A stretch of 64,000 nucleotides of DNA from Desulfuromonadales bacterium. GTDB taxonomy: Bacteria > Desulfobacterota > Desulfuromonadia > Desulfuromonadales > Geopsychrobacteraceae. The stretch covers positions 87,141-151,140 of the forward strand of contig JAHYIY010000002.1 of NCBI GenBank assembly GCA_019429255.1, in the 5' to 3' direction. This document shows, piece by piece, positions 38,416 to 47,898 of the stretch. Every line of letters starts with the position of its first letter. Within the stretch, counting starts at the first letter, position 1. The translations under genes and the position numbers were made by a program. The notes under the pieces were generated by a model that made no database searches, was not told where the DNA came from, and saw nothing but the letters and a program-made list of their open reading frames with translations.

Positions 38416-38985
38416 ATGGCCGGAGCAAAAAACAAACACTGGGCGATGGTCATCGACTCAGCAAAATGTATCGACTGCAAGGCCTGTGACGTTGCCTGTA
38501 AGCGTGAAAATGGAATCGAAGCCAATGGGCGCCGCGAAGTGTACCGTAACTGGATTACCTCCAAGGGTGTTGAGGGGACTTACCCGAACCTGAAGCAGCG
38601 TTTCGAGCCAAGTCAGTGCCATCATTGCGCCAACACCCCGTGCTATAAGGTATGCCCGACCAGCGCGACCTATAAAAATGACGATGGGCTGATCATGATG
38701 GATTATAAGCGCTGTATCGTCTGCTCAACCTGTATCGCAGCCTGTCCCTATGACGCCCGCTACGTATCCAAGCAGAAAAAAGCCATCGATAAATGTACCT
38801 TCTGTGCCCATCGTATCTACACCGGGAAATTACCGGCCTGTGTCGACACCTGTCCGACGAAAGTCAGGGTTTTCGGCGATTTAAACGATCCTGAGAGTGA
38901 GGTTTCCAAGATTCTGGCAAGTCGGCATTATTTTGTCATCAAGCCGGAAGCCGGAACCAAACCAAATCTCTACTACCTGACGTGA
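38416..38985 (+). CDS. 4Fe-4S ferredoxin electron-transfer subunit (PsrB/PhsB/NrfC-like)
   Basis: CIDCKACDVACK, CHHCANTPCYKVCP, CIVCSTCIAACPYDARY, CTFCAHRI...CVDTCPT motifs. Confidence 0.94.
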   Translation: MAGAKNKHWAMVIDSAKCIDCKACDVACKRENGIEANGRREVYRNWITSKGVEGTYPNLKQRFEPSQCHHCANTPCYKVCPTSATYKNDDGLIMMDYKRCIVCSTCIAACPYDARYVSKQKKAIDKCTFCAHRIYTGKLPACVDTCPTKVRVFGDLNDPESEVSKILASRHYFVIKPEAGTKPNLYYLT

Positions 38986-40172
38986 GGTGCAAAGATATGA
39001 GTACACTGATTGGCAGTGCAATCCAGAATGTGAAGAGTTCTTTTTCTCCCCGCGGAGTCGTATGGACCCTTTGGGCCGGAATTCTGGTTGTCATTGGTCT
39101 GGCAGCATTGGTCAATTACTTCATCCATGGTCATGATGCCTACGGCACTTCGCGACAGGTACCATGGGGCATCCTGATATCAACCTATGTTTTTTTTGTG
39201 GTTTCGAGTACCGGCCTGTGTCTGGTCTCATCCCTGGGGCACGTTTTTGGCTTCAAGCAGTTTGAGGTGATCGGTAAGCGCGCCATTGTCATGGCAATTG
39301 CTACTATTCTTGCCGGTTTTGCCGTCATTGCAACAGAGATCGGCTATCCCTTCCGCATGTTGATTTACAATTTTGTCTCCCCCAATTTTGCTGCGGCCAT
39401 CTGGTGGATGGGTACTCTGTACGGCTTATATCTGCTGTTTATCCTGTTGGAATTTGGATTTATGATGAAAGTTCATCATAAATATGCCGGCTATGCGGGG
39501 TTGGCGGCCTTTGTCGCAGGGATTGCCGCACACTCCAATCTCGGTGCCGTTTTCGGACTGCTTGACGCGCGGAAGTGGTGGAGTGGTCCCTTTTTGCCGA
39601 TCTATTTTATCCTTTCGGCAGCAGTTACCGGCTGTGCCATTGTCCTGCTGCTATTTGCCGTACGTTATATGAAGGAGAAGATGCCTGATAATGTGCGTGA
39701 CACCATGTTAACGATCAGCAAGCTTTTTTGCTTCCTGCTCGGCGTGCTCATTTTTTTTGGTATCTGGAAGTTGTTCTCTTCACTGTATGCCGGAGCTCCA
39801 GGAAAATACGAGGCAATGATGGCACTGGTCAATGGACCACTTTGGGTCAGCTACTGGGGTTTCGAAGTGTTTCTGGGGATGGTGTTACCCTTTGTGCTGA
39901 TTCTGGTTACTAAGGGCAAAAATCTGGGAGTGGCAGTCTTTGCCGCAGCCAGCAGCATGGTCGGAATTTTCTTCATGCGTTACAACCTGGTTGTTGCCGG
40001 TCAGCTTAAGCCGATGCGCTATGATCCCGAAGTTGTGGGTGCCGGTGGATTGGTCAGTTATGCACCAACGATAACGGAGATTGGCATTGTTTTGGGAGGC
40101 ATCGGCCTGTGTCTGCTGATGTATATCGCGGCCAATATGATTTTTAATCTGGACGCTGAAGAGCATCATTAA
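38982..40172 (+). CDS. NrfD/PsrC-family membrane anchor subunit
   Basis: 396 aa, ~10 TM segments; follows PsrB-like subunit. Confidence 0.9.
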   Translation: MRCKDMSTLIGSAIQNVKSSFSPRGVVWTLWAGILVVIGLAALVNYFIHGHDAYGTSRQVPWGILISTYVFFVVSSTGLCLVSSLGHVFGFKQFEVIGKRAIVMAIATILAGFAVIATEIGYPFRMLIYNFVSPNFAAAIWWMGTLYGLYLLFILLEFGFMMKVHHKYAGYAGLAAFVAGIAAHSNLGAVFGLLDARKWWSGPFLPIYFILSAAVTGCAIVLLLFAVRYMKEKMPDNVRDTMLTISKLFCFLLGVLIFFGIWKLFSSLYAGAPGKYEAMMALVNGPLWVSYWGFEVFLGMVLPFVLILVTKGKNLGVAVFAAASSMVGIFFMRYNLVVAGQLKPMRYDPEVVGAGGLVSYAPTITEIGIVLGGIGLCLLMYIAANMIFNLDAEEHH

Positions 40173-40312
40173 AGGCAGGTTACAGCACTAGTCGTTGCCC
40201 GCTTTGATGATCACAGGATCTGGCGAACGGATTATCCTAATGCGCTGATTTTATAAAGAAATTAGCTGCATTGTATTTCATAACCCCGTAACGCGAAGGA
40301 AAGGAGTCAAGG

Positions 40313-41497
40313 ATGCGATTTTTGCGAGTCACATTGCTGCCACTTGTCGCCCTGCTGCTGTTTGCAGCCGGCTGCGCGACAACCGCACCGACAGCGGCAG
40401 TAACGCCGTCGGCGCAGGGGCACACCAAACTGGTGGAACAGGATCCCAAGATTGCCATCACCACCCAGGAGGTCATGGCCCTGTTCAAGGAAGTATACGG
40501 CGATGCCCCGCTGATCCAGGCAACTCTGGATAAGAACGACACGTTTGTCTTGGTGGATACCCGTCCTATTACCCGTTTTACGGCGGACACGGTGCCGGGG
40601 TCTATCCATATTGCGACCCCGAAATTTGAGACAGATATCCCCAATTTGCCTAAGGATAAACCTGTTATTTTCTATTGTGGTGGTTTGGCCTGTCCCTTTA
40701 CCAAGGCTGCAAGCGAAAAGGCACAGGCTCTCGGGTTTACCAACATCAGCGCCTGGTACGAAGGAGAGCCTGGCTGGACCGCGGCAGGAAACTACACCAT
40801 TATTCAAACTGGCCCGATAAAAGCGCTGGTTGATGACAGTGCCAAGGGTGGATTTGCCTTGATCGATGCGCGCCCCCATCTGGTCAACCAGAAAGAACAT
40901 ATCCCCGGATCCATTTCAATTCCCTGGGTTTTGTGGGAACAGAAAAAAGGCCTGTTGCCGACGGACAAAGATACCCTGTTGATCTTCTACTGCGGCGGTC
41001 ATCACTGTGACTTGAGTCATAAGAGTGCCAATGCCGCACTGGCTATGGGCTACAAAAAAGTACGCGTTTACGCTGAAGGTATCCCGGCCTGGAAAAAAGC
41101 CGGTCACGGCACCTGGGGTAATGATGCCAGTGGAATCGTTGAGGTGCCTAAAGGGCCTTCCCCAACGATCAGTAAAGAGGACCTGCATAAAGGAATCGCC
41201 GCCGGCAGTTTGTTTATCGTTGACGTGCGGAGCGAGCGTGAGTTCGACGAAGGTCATATACCCGGTGCTACTCTGATTCCAGATGGTGAGTTCTACAATA
41301 ATATCGAAGCTGTTATTGCCAAGTTGCCAATCGACAAAAAGGTTGTCTTTGTCTGTGCAACTGGCGCACGTTCCGGTGGTGCCTTTTTCGCTCTGCAGGA
41401 TGAGATTGAAGACGGCAACTACAAGAACGAAAAAGGCGTTGTCTATCTTCCGTACGCGGTAGAATACAAGGCCGATGGTACTTTTGAAATCAAGTAA
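40313..41497 (+). CDS. Triple-rhodanese-domain lipoprotein
   Basis: Lipobox LFAAGC; three rhodanese loops with Cys: FYCGGLACPFTK, FYCGGHHCDLSH, FVCATGARSGG. Confidence 0.92.
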   Translation: MRFLRVTLLPLVALLLFAAGCATTAPTAAVTPSAQGHTKLVEQDPKIAITTQEVMALFKEVYGDAPLIQATLDKNDTFVLVDTRPITRFTADTVPGSIHIATPKFETDIPNLPKDKPVIFYCGGLACPFTKAASEKAQALGFTNISAWYEGEPGWTAAGNYTIIQTGPIKALVDDSAKGGFALIDARPHLVNQKEHIPGSISIPWVLWEQKKGLLPTDKDTLLIFYCGGHHCDLSHKSANAALAMGYKKVRVYAEGIPAWKKAGHGTWGNDASGIVEVPKGPSPTISKEDLHKGIAAGSLFIVDVRSEREFDEGHIPGATLIPDGEFYNNIEAVIAKLPIDKKVVFVCATGARSGGAFFALQDEIEDGNYKNEKGVVYLPYAVEYKADGTFEIK

Positions 41498-41523
41498 CCC
41501 TTAAAATCAGATGGTTATTAAAA

Positions 41524-41554
41524 AAACAGCTCACCTTAGGTGGGCTGTTTTTTT
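41524..41554 (+). terminator. Rho-independent terminator after rhodanese gene
   Basis: AACAGCTCACC-TTA-GGTGGGCTGTT followed by T tract. Confidence 0.85.
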
Positions 41555-41631
41555 GGGGTCAAAGGGTGTTGATAAATTCAATAGTTTGAATGCTGTTGCA
41601 TAAGGCGGAGACGATAGATATAGTTCGCACC

Positions 41632-42564
41632 ATGAATGCACTCGAAATCACCGATCTATACAAAGAGTTCGCCGGTATACCTGCCGTCAAGGGCCTCTCT
41701 TTTGCCATTCCTGAGGGGGAAATCTTCGGCTTGCTTGGCCCCAATGGTGCCGGCAAGAGCACGACCATCAACATGGTTGCCGGTGTCGTCAGGATTGGCC
41801 GGGGACAGGTTCAGGCTTTTGGCTATGATAACCAGAAAGACTATCGCTATACCCGCCGCTTGCTCGGGGTTGTTCACCAGGAAATAGTCATCGACAATTT
41901 CTTCACCATTCAACAAGCGTTGGAAATTCACTCGGGCTACTACGGAGTCAAGGATGACCCTGCCTGGCGTAATCTGTTGATCGATCGCCTCGGGTTGCGC
42001 CCTCACCTGGGCAAGGTGATGATCAAACTCTCAGGTGGCATGAAGCGGCGCTTTATGATCGCCAAGGCGCTGATTCACCGTCCGCGCCTGCTGATTCTCG
42101 ATGAACCTACCGCCGGGGTTGATGTCGAGTTGCGCCACGGACTGTGGGAGTTTGTCAGGGAAATCAATAAGAAGGGCACAACGATTTTACTGACGACGCA
42201 CTATCTTGAAGAAGCCGAGCAGATGTGTGACCGCATCGGCATCATGCATCATGGTGAAATGATCGCCCTTGAGCCGACCCATGATCTGGTGCGTAAACTT
42301 TCCAATCGACGTCTCAAATTGTGGCTTGAAGAGCCATTGGCTGTGCTGCCCGCAGGGTTGGAGGCGTATGCCCCCAACGTTGAACATGGTGGGGCGGTTC
42401 TGGTGCTGAATCTCCCCGCCGGAGCCAATGCCGGCACCATGCTTAAGCAATTGTGCCAGTCGGGGTTGAATATCCGCGATTTCGAAACCGATCAAAGCGG
42501 GTTGGAAGAGGTTTTTATTCAATTAACCGGCATGGGCGGAGGCAATAATGGTTCAGCAGCCTGA
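41632..42564 (+). CDS. ABC transporter ATP-binding protein (NodI/DrrA-like)
   Basis: LLGPNGAGKSTTINMVAG Walker A, KLSGGMKRRFMIAKALIHRPRLLILDEPTAGVD; likely start MNALEITDLY. Confidence 0.94.
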   Translation: MNALEITDLYKEFAGIPAVKGLSFAIPEGEIFGLLGPNGAGKSTTINMVAGVVRIGRGQVQAFGYDNQKDYRYTRRLLGVVHQEIVIDNFFTIQQALEIHSGYYGVKDDPAWRNLLIDRLGLRPHLGKVMIKLSGGMKRRFMIAKALIHRPRLLILDEPTAGVDVELRHGLWEFVREINKKGTTILLTTHYLEEAEQMCDRIGIMHHGEMIALEPTHDLVRKLSNRRLKLWLEEPLAVLPAGLEAYAPNVEHGGAVLVLNLPAGANAGTMLKQLCQSGLNIRDFETDQSGLEEVFIQLTGMGGGNNGSAA

Positions 42565-43336
42565 TAATCGTTTTTATGCCTGGCTGCCCTTCGTCACCCT
42601 GTTGCGTAAAGAGATTCTACGCTTTCGGCGCGTTTCGACCCAGACCCTGCTGGCGCCGATTGTTACCGCTTCTTTGTACCTGTTTGTCTTTGGCGCCACT
42701 CTGGGTAACCGCTTAACGGTGCTGGAAGGGTTCAGCTATGCGCAATTTGTTATCCCCGGCCTGATTATCATGGGAGTGATTAATAATTCCTTTGCCAACA
42801 CCTCATCATCCCTGTTTATGTCACGTTATCTCGGCGGGATTGTCGACCTGCTGGTGACACCGGTGACGCCACCGCAGTTCATCATGGCTTATACCCTGGC
42901 GGCGATGTTGCGTGGTCTGCTGGTTGGCTCGGTGGTGCTGGTGATTTCCCTGCTGTTCGCTACCCTGCCCTGGGAATATCCGTTGCTGGCAGCCTTAATG
43001 GCGATGATCGCCAGTTTTTTGTTTGCTCAATTCGGCCTGATTGCGGCGATCTACGCCCATAATTTTGATACCCTGTCGGTCTATACCAATTTCATGATTC
43101 TGCCGCTGATCTATCTGGGTGGCGTGTTTTATCCCATATCCATTCTGCCGGCTCCCTGGTCGAGCCTCTCCTATCTGAATCCCCTGTTTTATCTGATTGA
43201 TGGGTTTCGCCATGCGATTATCGGTGTTGGCGACACCAGTTTTGCCGTTGCTTTTGGAATCAGTGCGTCTATGGCGGCTACCCTCTTTGCCTGGGCGGCC
43301 TGGTTGATAGGTAAGGGTTATCGATTGCGCTCATAA
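42548..43336 (+). CDS. ABC-2 type permease (NodJ-like)
   Basis: 262 aa, six TMs; overlaps ATPase gene; FVIPGLIIMGVINNSFANTSSSLFMSRYLGGIVDLLVTP. Confidence 0.93.
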   Translation: MVQQPDNRFYAWLPFVTLLRKEILRFRRVSTQTLLAPIVTASLYLFVFGATLGNRLTVLEGFSYAQFVIPGLIIMGVINNSFANTSSSLFMSRYLGGIVDLLVTPVTPPQFIMAYTLAAMLRGLLVGSVVLVISLLFATLPWEYPLLAALMAMIASFLFAQFGLIAAIYAHNFDTLSVYTNFMILPLIYLGGVFYPISILPAPWSSLSYLNPLFYLIDGFRHAIIGVGDTSFAVAFGISASMAATLFAWAAWLIGKGYRLRS

Positions 43337-43444
43337 CGGCAAGGAGGTGGCTTGCGGCGCGAAGCACCGCACGGCCCCAGGTTGGTACCTACGCTACGGC
43401 AGATTTAAACCAAAAACCAAAGAAAAAACCAAAGGAAAAGACTG

Positions 43445-44341
43445 ATGGGGAATAGCGAGGAGGATGTCCTGGCGCAAGATATGTTGTGGCGGGTTGTCAG
43501 TGCCGATAAATGCTTTCGCGGGCTGGTTGCGGTCACTACACACACGGTTAGTGAAATCTGCGCCAAACAGCAGACCGATCTGACTGCAACGGTTGCGTTG
43601 GGGCGCCTGTTAACTGGTGGCGCACTGATGGCAGGACTGTTGAAGGGTAATCAGCGGTTGTCCCTGGCCGTTGAAGGTAATGGCCCGATCGGACGAATGG
43701 CGGTCGAAGCTGATGCCCGGGGGCGTTTGCGTGGTACCATCCGCAATCCACTACCGGGTTTGCCCCCTCGTGCCGACAAATTTGATGTGGCTGGAGCCAT
43801 TGGCAGGGCCGGTTTTTTGACGGTAACAAAAGATCTGGGGCTGAAAAAGCCGTATCAGAGCATGGTGCAATTACAGACCAGTGAGGTTGGCGAGGATCTG
43901 GCCTGGTACCTGAGTAGTTCGGAGCAGGTTCCGTCCTGTCTGGGGCTTGGGGTTGAGTTTGATAGCACGGGTGCTATAGCCGCTGCCGGGGGCTTTTTGA
44001 TTCAAACCCTGCCGCCGGAATTGCCGGAAAAAATTGATTCCCTGGTTGACCGCATCGAAGGTTTGCCGCCAGTCACCAGTATGCTGCGGGATAAAATTGC
44101 CCCGACAGAGATTCTTGCCCGGATTTTCGGGAATAAAAGCTTCGCTATCTGTGAAAGTATTCCTTTGTGCTTTTTCTGCCCCTGCAGTCGCGAGCAGATA
44201 GAGCAGATGCTTATTGGCCTTGGCTCAGAAGAATTGTTGAGCCTGGCCCAGCAGCATCAACCAACCAGCGTGCGATGTGAGTACTGTTGCACGGAATATT
44301 TGTTTGACGCGGAAAAGTTACAAGGGATGGCGCAGCAATAA
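43445..44341 (+). CDS. hslO: 33 kDa redox-regulated chaperone Hsp33
   Basis: GGALMAGLLKGNQRLSLAVEGNGPIGRM; C-terminal CFFCPCS...CEYCCTEYLF redox Zn motif. Confidence 0.95.
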   Translation: MGNSEEDVLAQDMLWRVVSADKCFRGLVAVTTHTVSEICAKQQTDLTATVALGRLLTGGALMAGLLKGNQRLSLAVEGNGPIGRMAVEADARGRLRGTIRNPLPGLPPRADKFDVAGAIGRAGFLTVTKDLGLKKPYQSMVQLQTSEVGEDLAWYLSSSEQVPSCLGLGVEFDSTGAIAAAGGFLIQTLPPELPEKIDSLVDRIEGLPPVTSMLRDKIAPTEILARIFGNKSFAICESIPLCFFCPCSREQIEQMLIGLGSEELLSLAQQHQPTSVRCEYCCTEYLFDAEKLQGMAQQ

Positions 44342-44532
44342 TTTGTAAATCGCGGATTAAACTGTTCGATAGAGGCAACTGTAAACACGATGGTTTTGGT
44401 CGGGATTAAAAAATCCTTGAGGTATCAAAGGCGTATGCTTCAGGTGTCATTTCTGATGCTGCAGATTGCTCCAGGGACCGCCACCAGGTTAGTTGATAAA
44501 AACACTCTGAATTTTGTTAGAAAGCAAAAACT

Positions 44533-44546
44533 ATTGTAATTACAAT
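44533..44546. promoter_or_regulatory. Perfect 14-bp palindrome upstream of nuoA
   Basis: ATTGTAATTACAAT. Confidence 0.5.
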
Positions 44547-44578
44547 GTAAAGAAAGCGACACAGGTCAGACCAATTGC

Positions 44579-44594
44579 ATACAGTATACTGTAT
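44579..44594. promoter_or_regulatory. Perfect 16-bp palindrome upstream of nuoA promoter
   Basis: ATACAGTATACTGTAT, ending 8 bp upstream of a TTGACA hexamer. Confidence 0.65.
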
Positions 44595-44601
44595 TTTTTG
44601 C

Positions 44602-44630
44602 TTGACAGGGTTACGCCAACTGTCTTAATT
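44602..44630 (+). promoter_or_regulatory. Putative sigma70 promoter of nuo operon
   Basis: TTGACA (44602-44607), 17-nt spacer, TTAATT (44625-44630). Confidence 0.5.
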
Positions 44631-44712
44631 TCCGTCACACTGTGGCGCTAAAACCTGTTTTGACGGCGGCCGCGACACGTCTACAATGTCTTGAAAGGAA
44701 GGAGCGTTTCCT

Positions 44713-45069
44713 ATGTTGGATCTCTATTTGCCGATAATTGTAGTCATCGGCATCGCTTTCGCGTTTGCAATCGGTTCGGTGGTGTTGTCGAAGCTCATCG
44801 GAGTCAAGCGTTACAGCGAATTGAAAATGTCTCCATATGAGTGTGGTGTTCCGCCGATCGGCAACGCCAACGAGCGCTTTTCCGTCAAATTCTATCTGGT
44901 CGCCGTTGCGTTCATCGTTTTCGACGTCGAGGTAGCCTTTCTCTATCCCTGGGCCATTATGTTCAAGCAGTTAGGCTGGTATGGTGCTATCTCAATGGGG
45001 ATTTTTATTTTCGTGCTGGTTATCGGCTTTATCTATGACTGGAAAAAAGGAGCTCTGGAATGGGAGTAG
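44713..45069 (+). CDS. nuoA: NADH-quinone oxidoreductase subunit A
   Basis: [40 protein letters not shown]. Confidence 0.97.
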   Translation: MLDLYLPIIVVIGIAFAFAIGSVVLSKLIGVKRYSELKMSPYECGVPPIGNANERFSVKFYLVAVAFIVFDVEVAFLYPWAIMFKQLGWYGAISMGIFIFVLVIGFIYDWKKGALEWE

Positions 45070-45572
45070 TGCAGCCCACAACATTAGGTAGCGGCTTCAT
45101 CACAACGAGCCTTGATAAGCTGGTTAACTGGTCGCGAGCAAGTTCCATGTGGCCCATGACCTTCGGTCTCGCCTGCTGTGCCATCGAGATGATGGCAACC
45201 GGTGCTGCGCGTTTTGACCTTGACCGCATGGGGATTCTGTTCCGCGCATCACCACGTCAGGCTGATGTGCTGATTGTCGCAGGGACCGTTACTAAAAAAA
45301 TGCTCCCGGTCATCAAGACCGTTTATGAGCAGATGCCCGAGCCGCGCTACGTCATTGCCATGGGTGCCTGTGCCTCCTCCGGTGGTATTTTTGATACCTA
45401 CAGCACAGTTCAGGGGATCGACGAGCACATTCCGGTTGATGTTTACATCCCCGGTTGTCCGCCCCGCCCCGAGGGGTTGCTCTACGGGTTGATGAAACTG
45501 CAGGAAAAAATTCGCACAGAGCGCAATACCTTCGGTGCGGCTATCGGCATTGGTGACGTAATTCGCAGTTAG
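45060..45572 (+). CDS. nuoB: NADH-quinone oxidoreductase subunit B
   Basis: [36 protein letters not shown]. Confidence 0.98.
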   Translation: MGVVQPTTLGSGFITTSLDKLVNWSRASSMWPMTFGLACCAIEMMATGAARFDLDRMGILFRASPRQADVLIVAGTVTKKMLPVIKTVYEQMPEPRYVIAMGACASSGGIFDTYSTVQGIDEHIPVDVYIPGCPPRPEGLLYGLMKLQEKIRTERNTFGAAIGIGDVIRS

Positions 45573-45608
45573 GCTTGACGGCCGACTGTTCATGACAGGA
45601 ATAAATCG

Positions 45609-46091
45609 ATGAGCGATCTAGCAATTGTAGACAAACTCAAGGCGAAATTTTCTTCCGAAATCATCGATGTAGTCGAGTTTCGCGGAGAAACGACGGTTAC
45701 CGTCAACAAGGAAAAAATTGTCGATATCTGTACCTTTATGCGAGATAGCGGCGGCTACAACCTTCTTTGTGATCTGTGCAGCGTTGACTATCTTGGTCAG
45801 ACTCCTCGTTATATGGTCGTTTACAACCTCTATAACATCACCACCAAAGAGCGGCTTCGCCTCAAGGCACCGGTGGAAGAGCAGGACGCCCAGATTGCCA
45901 CGGTGAGTACTGTCTGGGGTACCGCCAACTGGATGGAGCGGGAATGCTGGGATCTGATGGGGATCACTTTTGTTGGTCACCCTGATCCGCGCAGAATTCT
46001 GATGCCTGCAGACTGGGTCGGTCATCCGCTGCGTAAGGATTATCCTGTTCAGGGTCCGGATCGTGAACCCTATCAGGGACGGCTTTCTTAA
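45609..46091 (+). CDS. nuoC: NADH-quinone oxidoreductase subunit C
   Basis: NWMERECWDLMGITFVGHPDPRRILMPADWVGHPLRKDYPV. Confidence 0.97.
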   Translation: MSDLAIVDKLKAKFSSEIIDVVEFRGETTVTVNKEKIVDICTFMRDSGGYNLLCDLCSVDYLGQTPRYMVVYNLYNITTKERLRLKAPVEEQDAQIATVSTVWGTANWMERECWDLMGITFVGHPDPRRILMPADWVGHPLRKDYPVQGPDREPYQGRLS

Positions 46092-46133
46092 TCTACAGGT
46101 GACAGGCATAACCACAACTGGGTGAGGCATACA

Positions 46134-47318
46134 ATGGCAGTGAAAAGCAACGAACTAATGACCATCAATATGGGACCTCAGCACCCGTCAACTCACGGGG
46201 TGTTGCAGTTGATTCTGGAACTTGATGGTGAAATTGTCCGCAAGGCAACTCCGCACATCGGTTATCTGCACCGCGGTGTTGAGAAGCTCTCCGAGCATCG
46301 CACCTACCACCAGGTTATTCCGTTGACCGACCGGCTCGATTATCTGGCCCCCATGAGCAACAATCTGGGCTATGTCCTGGCGGTTGAGAAGTTGCTTGGT
46401 ATCACGGATCAGATTCCTGAGCGGGCCAAGGTTGTCCGGGTATTGCTGACCGAGTTGACCCGGCTTAAAAGTCACCTCGTATGGCTGGCGACCCACGCCC
46501 TGGATATTGGTGCGATGACCGTTTTTCTCTACTGCTTTCGTGAGCGTGAGGTGATTACCGACCTGTACGAAAAGATTTCCGGCGCCCGGATGACCTCTAA
46601 CTATTTCCGGGTAGGTGGTCTCTCTGCTGACCTTCCCGCCGGTGTTGAGCAGGCAATGCGTGAGTATGCGGAAGGGATGCCTGCCCATATTGACGAATAT
46701 GAAGGGCTGCTCACCGGCAACCGGATCTGGCAGAAGCGAACCATCGGCGTCGGTACCATCACCGCCGAGGCAGCCATCGATATCGGGATTACCGGACCGG
46801 GCCTGCGCGCTTCCGGCGTTGACTGGGATCTGCGTCGCGACAATCCCTACAGCGGCTATGAAGACTATCAATTTGAAGTTCCTGTTCGTCAGGAAGGGGA
46901 TACCTTCGCCCGTTACAAGGTGCGCCTCGACGAGATGCGCCAGGCGAGCCTGATTATTCTTCAGGCCCTAGATAAGCTGAAGCCGGGCCCAATCCTGGCA
47001 GATTGTCCGAAAGTTGTGCTGCCGCCAAAGCAGGATGTGGTGAATACCATCGAAGGTTTGATTCATCACTTCAAAATCATCACTGAAGGGTTTAAGCCGG
47101 AAGCTGGGGAGGTTTACCAGGGGATCGAAGCGCCTAAGGGCGAGCTTGGCTACTATCTGGTATCTGATGGCAGTGCCCATCCTTATCGCATGAAGGTGCG
47201 CCCACCGTCCTTTATCAATCTTCAGGGATTGCCACAAATGGTGGAGGGCCGCCTGCTGGCTGATGTTATCGCCGTTATCGGAACCCTTGACATCGTTCTT
47301 GGTGAAATCGACCGTTAA
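46134..47318 (+). CDS. nuoD: NADH-quinone oxidoreductase subunit D (start MAVKSN)
   Basis: MGPQHPSTHGVLQLILELDGE, HIGYLHRGVEKL, C-terminal VLGEIDR. Confidence 0.98.
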   Translation: MAVKSNELMTINMGPQHPSTHGVLQLILELDGEIVRKATPHIGYLHRGVEKLSEHRTYHQVIPLTDRLDYLAPMSNNLGYVLAVEKLLGITDQIPERAKVVRVLLTELTRLKSHLVWLATHALDIGAMTVFLYCFREREVITDLYEKISGARMTSNYFRVGGLSADLPAGVEQAMREYAEGMPAHIDEYEGLLTGNRIWQKRTIGVGTITAEAAIDIGITGPGLRASGVDWDLRRDNPYSGYEDYQFEVPVRQEGDTFARYKVRLDEMRQASLIILQALDKLKPGPILADCPKVVLPPKQDVVNTIEGLIHHFKIITEGFKPEAGEVYQGIEAPKGELGYYLVSDGSAHPYRMKVRPPSFINLQGLPQMVEGRLLADVIAVIGTLDIVLGEIDR

Positions 47319-47345
47319 TCTACCCGCTTGTACTATGAGGATGCT

Positions 47346-47858
47346 ATGACAGAAAACGTGCAGCAAGCTGAGGAACAGGTCGAAGAACTGGAAGAAATAG
47401 ATCTGACCGCAGCAAATGAGGTGATCGACAAGTACATCGATATTCATGGCAATCTGATGCCGGTCTTGCAGGGGATCCAGGAAGCTTATGGTTATATCCC
47501 GGAAGCAACGGTTCATCTGGCTGCCGAGCGGCTCAATGTCTATGCCAGTCAGATTTACGGAGTATTGACCTTTTATGCCCAGTTTCATCTCAAGCCGCGG
47601 GGTAAGTACATTATCCGTGTCTGCATGGGGACTGCCTGCCACGTTAAGGGGGCCGGTCGTATCGGCGACGCGATTGTTGAGAGACTGGGAATTAGTCATG
47701 CGGAAACCACTGAGGATCTGAAATTTACAGCGGAGTATGTCGCCTGTATCGGTGCTTGTGGAATGGCCCCCGTCATTATGGTCAATGATGCGACCTACGG
47801 CAGCATTACTGTCCAGAAAACTGCCGAAGTTATTGAAAAATACAAGGCAATGGACTGA
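47346..47858 (+). CDS. nuoE: NADH-quinone oxidoreductase subunit E (start MTENVQQ)
   Basis: ETLVRVCMGTACHVKGA-type 2Fe-2S motif (CMGTACHVKGA...CIGACGMAPVIMVN). Confidence 0.97.
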   Translation: MTENVQQAEEQVEELEEIDLTAANEVIDKYIDIHGNLMPVLQGIQEAYGYIPEATVHLAAERLNVYASQIYGVLTFYAQFHLKPRGKYIIRVCMGTACHVKGAGRIGDAIVERLGISHAETTEDLKFTAEYVACIGACGMAPVIMVNDATYGSITVQKTAEVIEKYKAMD

Positions 47859-47898
47859 CTCAAAAAAGACACCGCTTTTGGTATCGAGGAAAGATTCT

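Noticed and set aside
43341-43440. A-rich CCAAAAACCAAAGAAAAAACCAAAGG tract before hslO considered as a regulatory repeat
   Set aside because: Short low-complexity leader without clear periodicity or dyad symmetry
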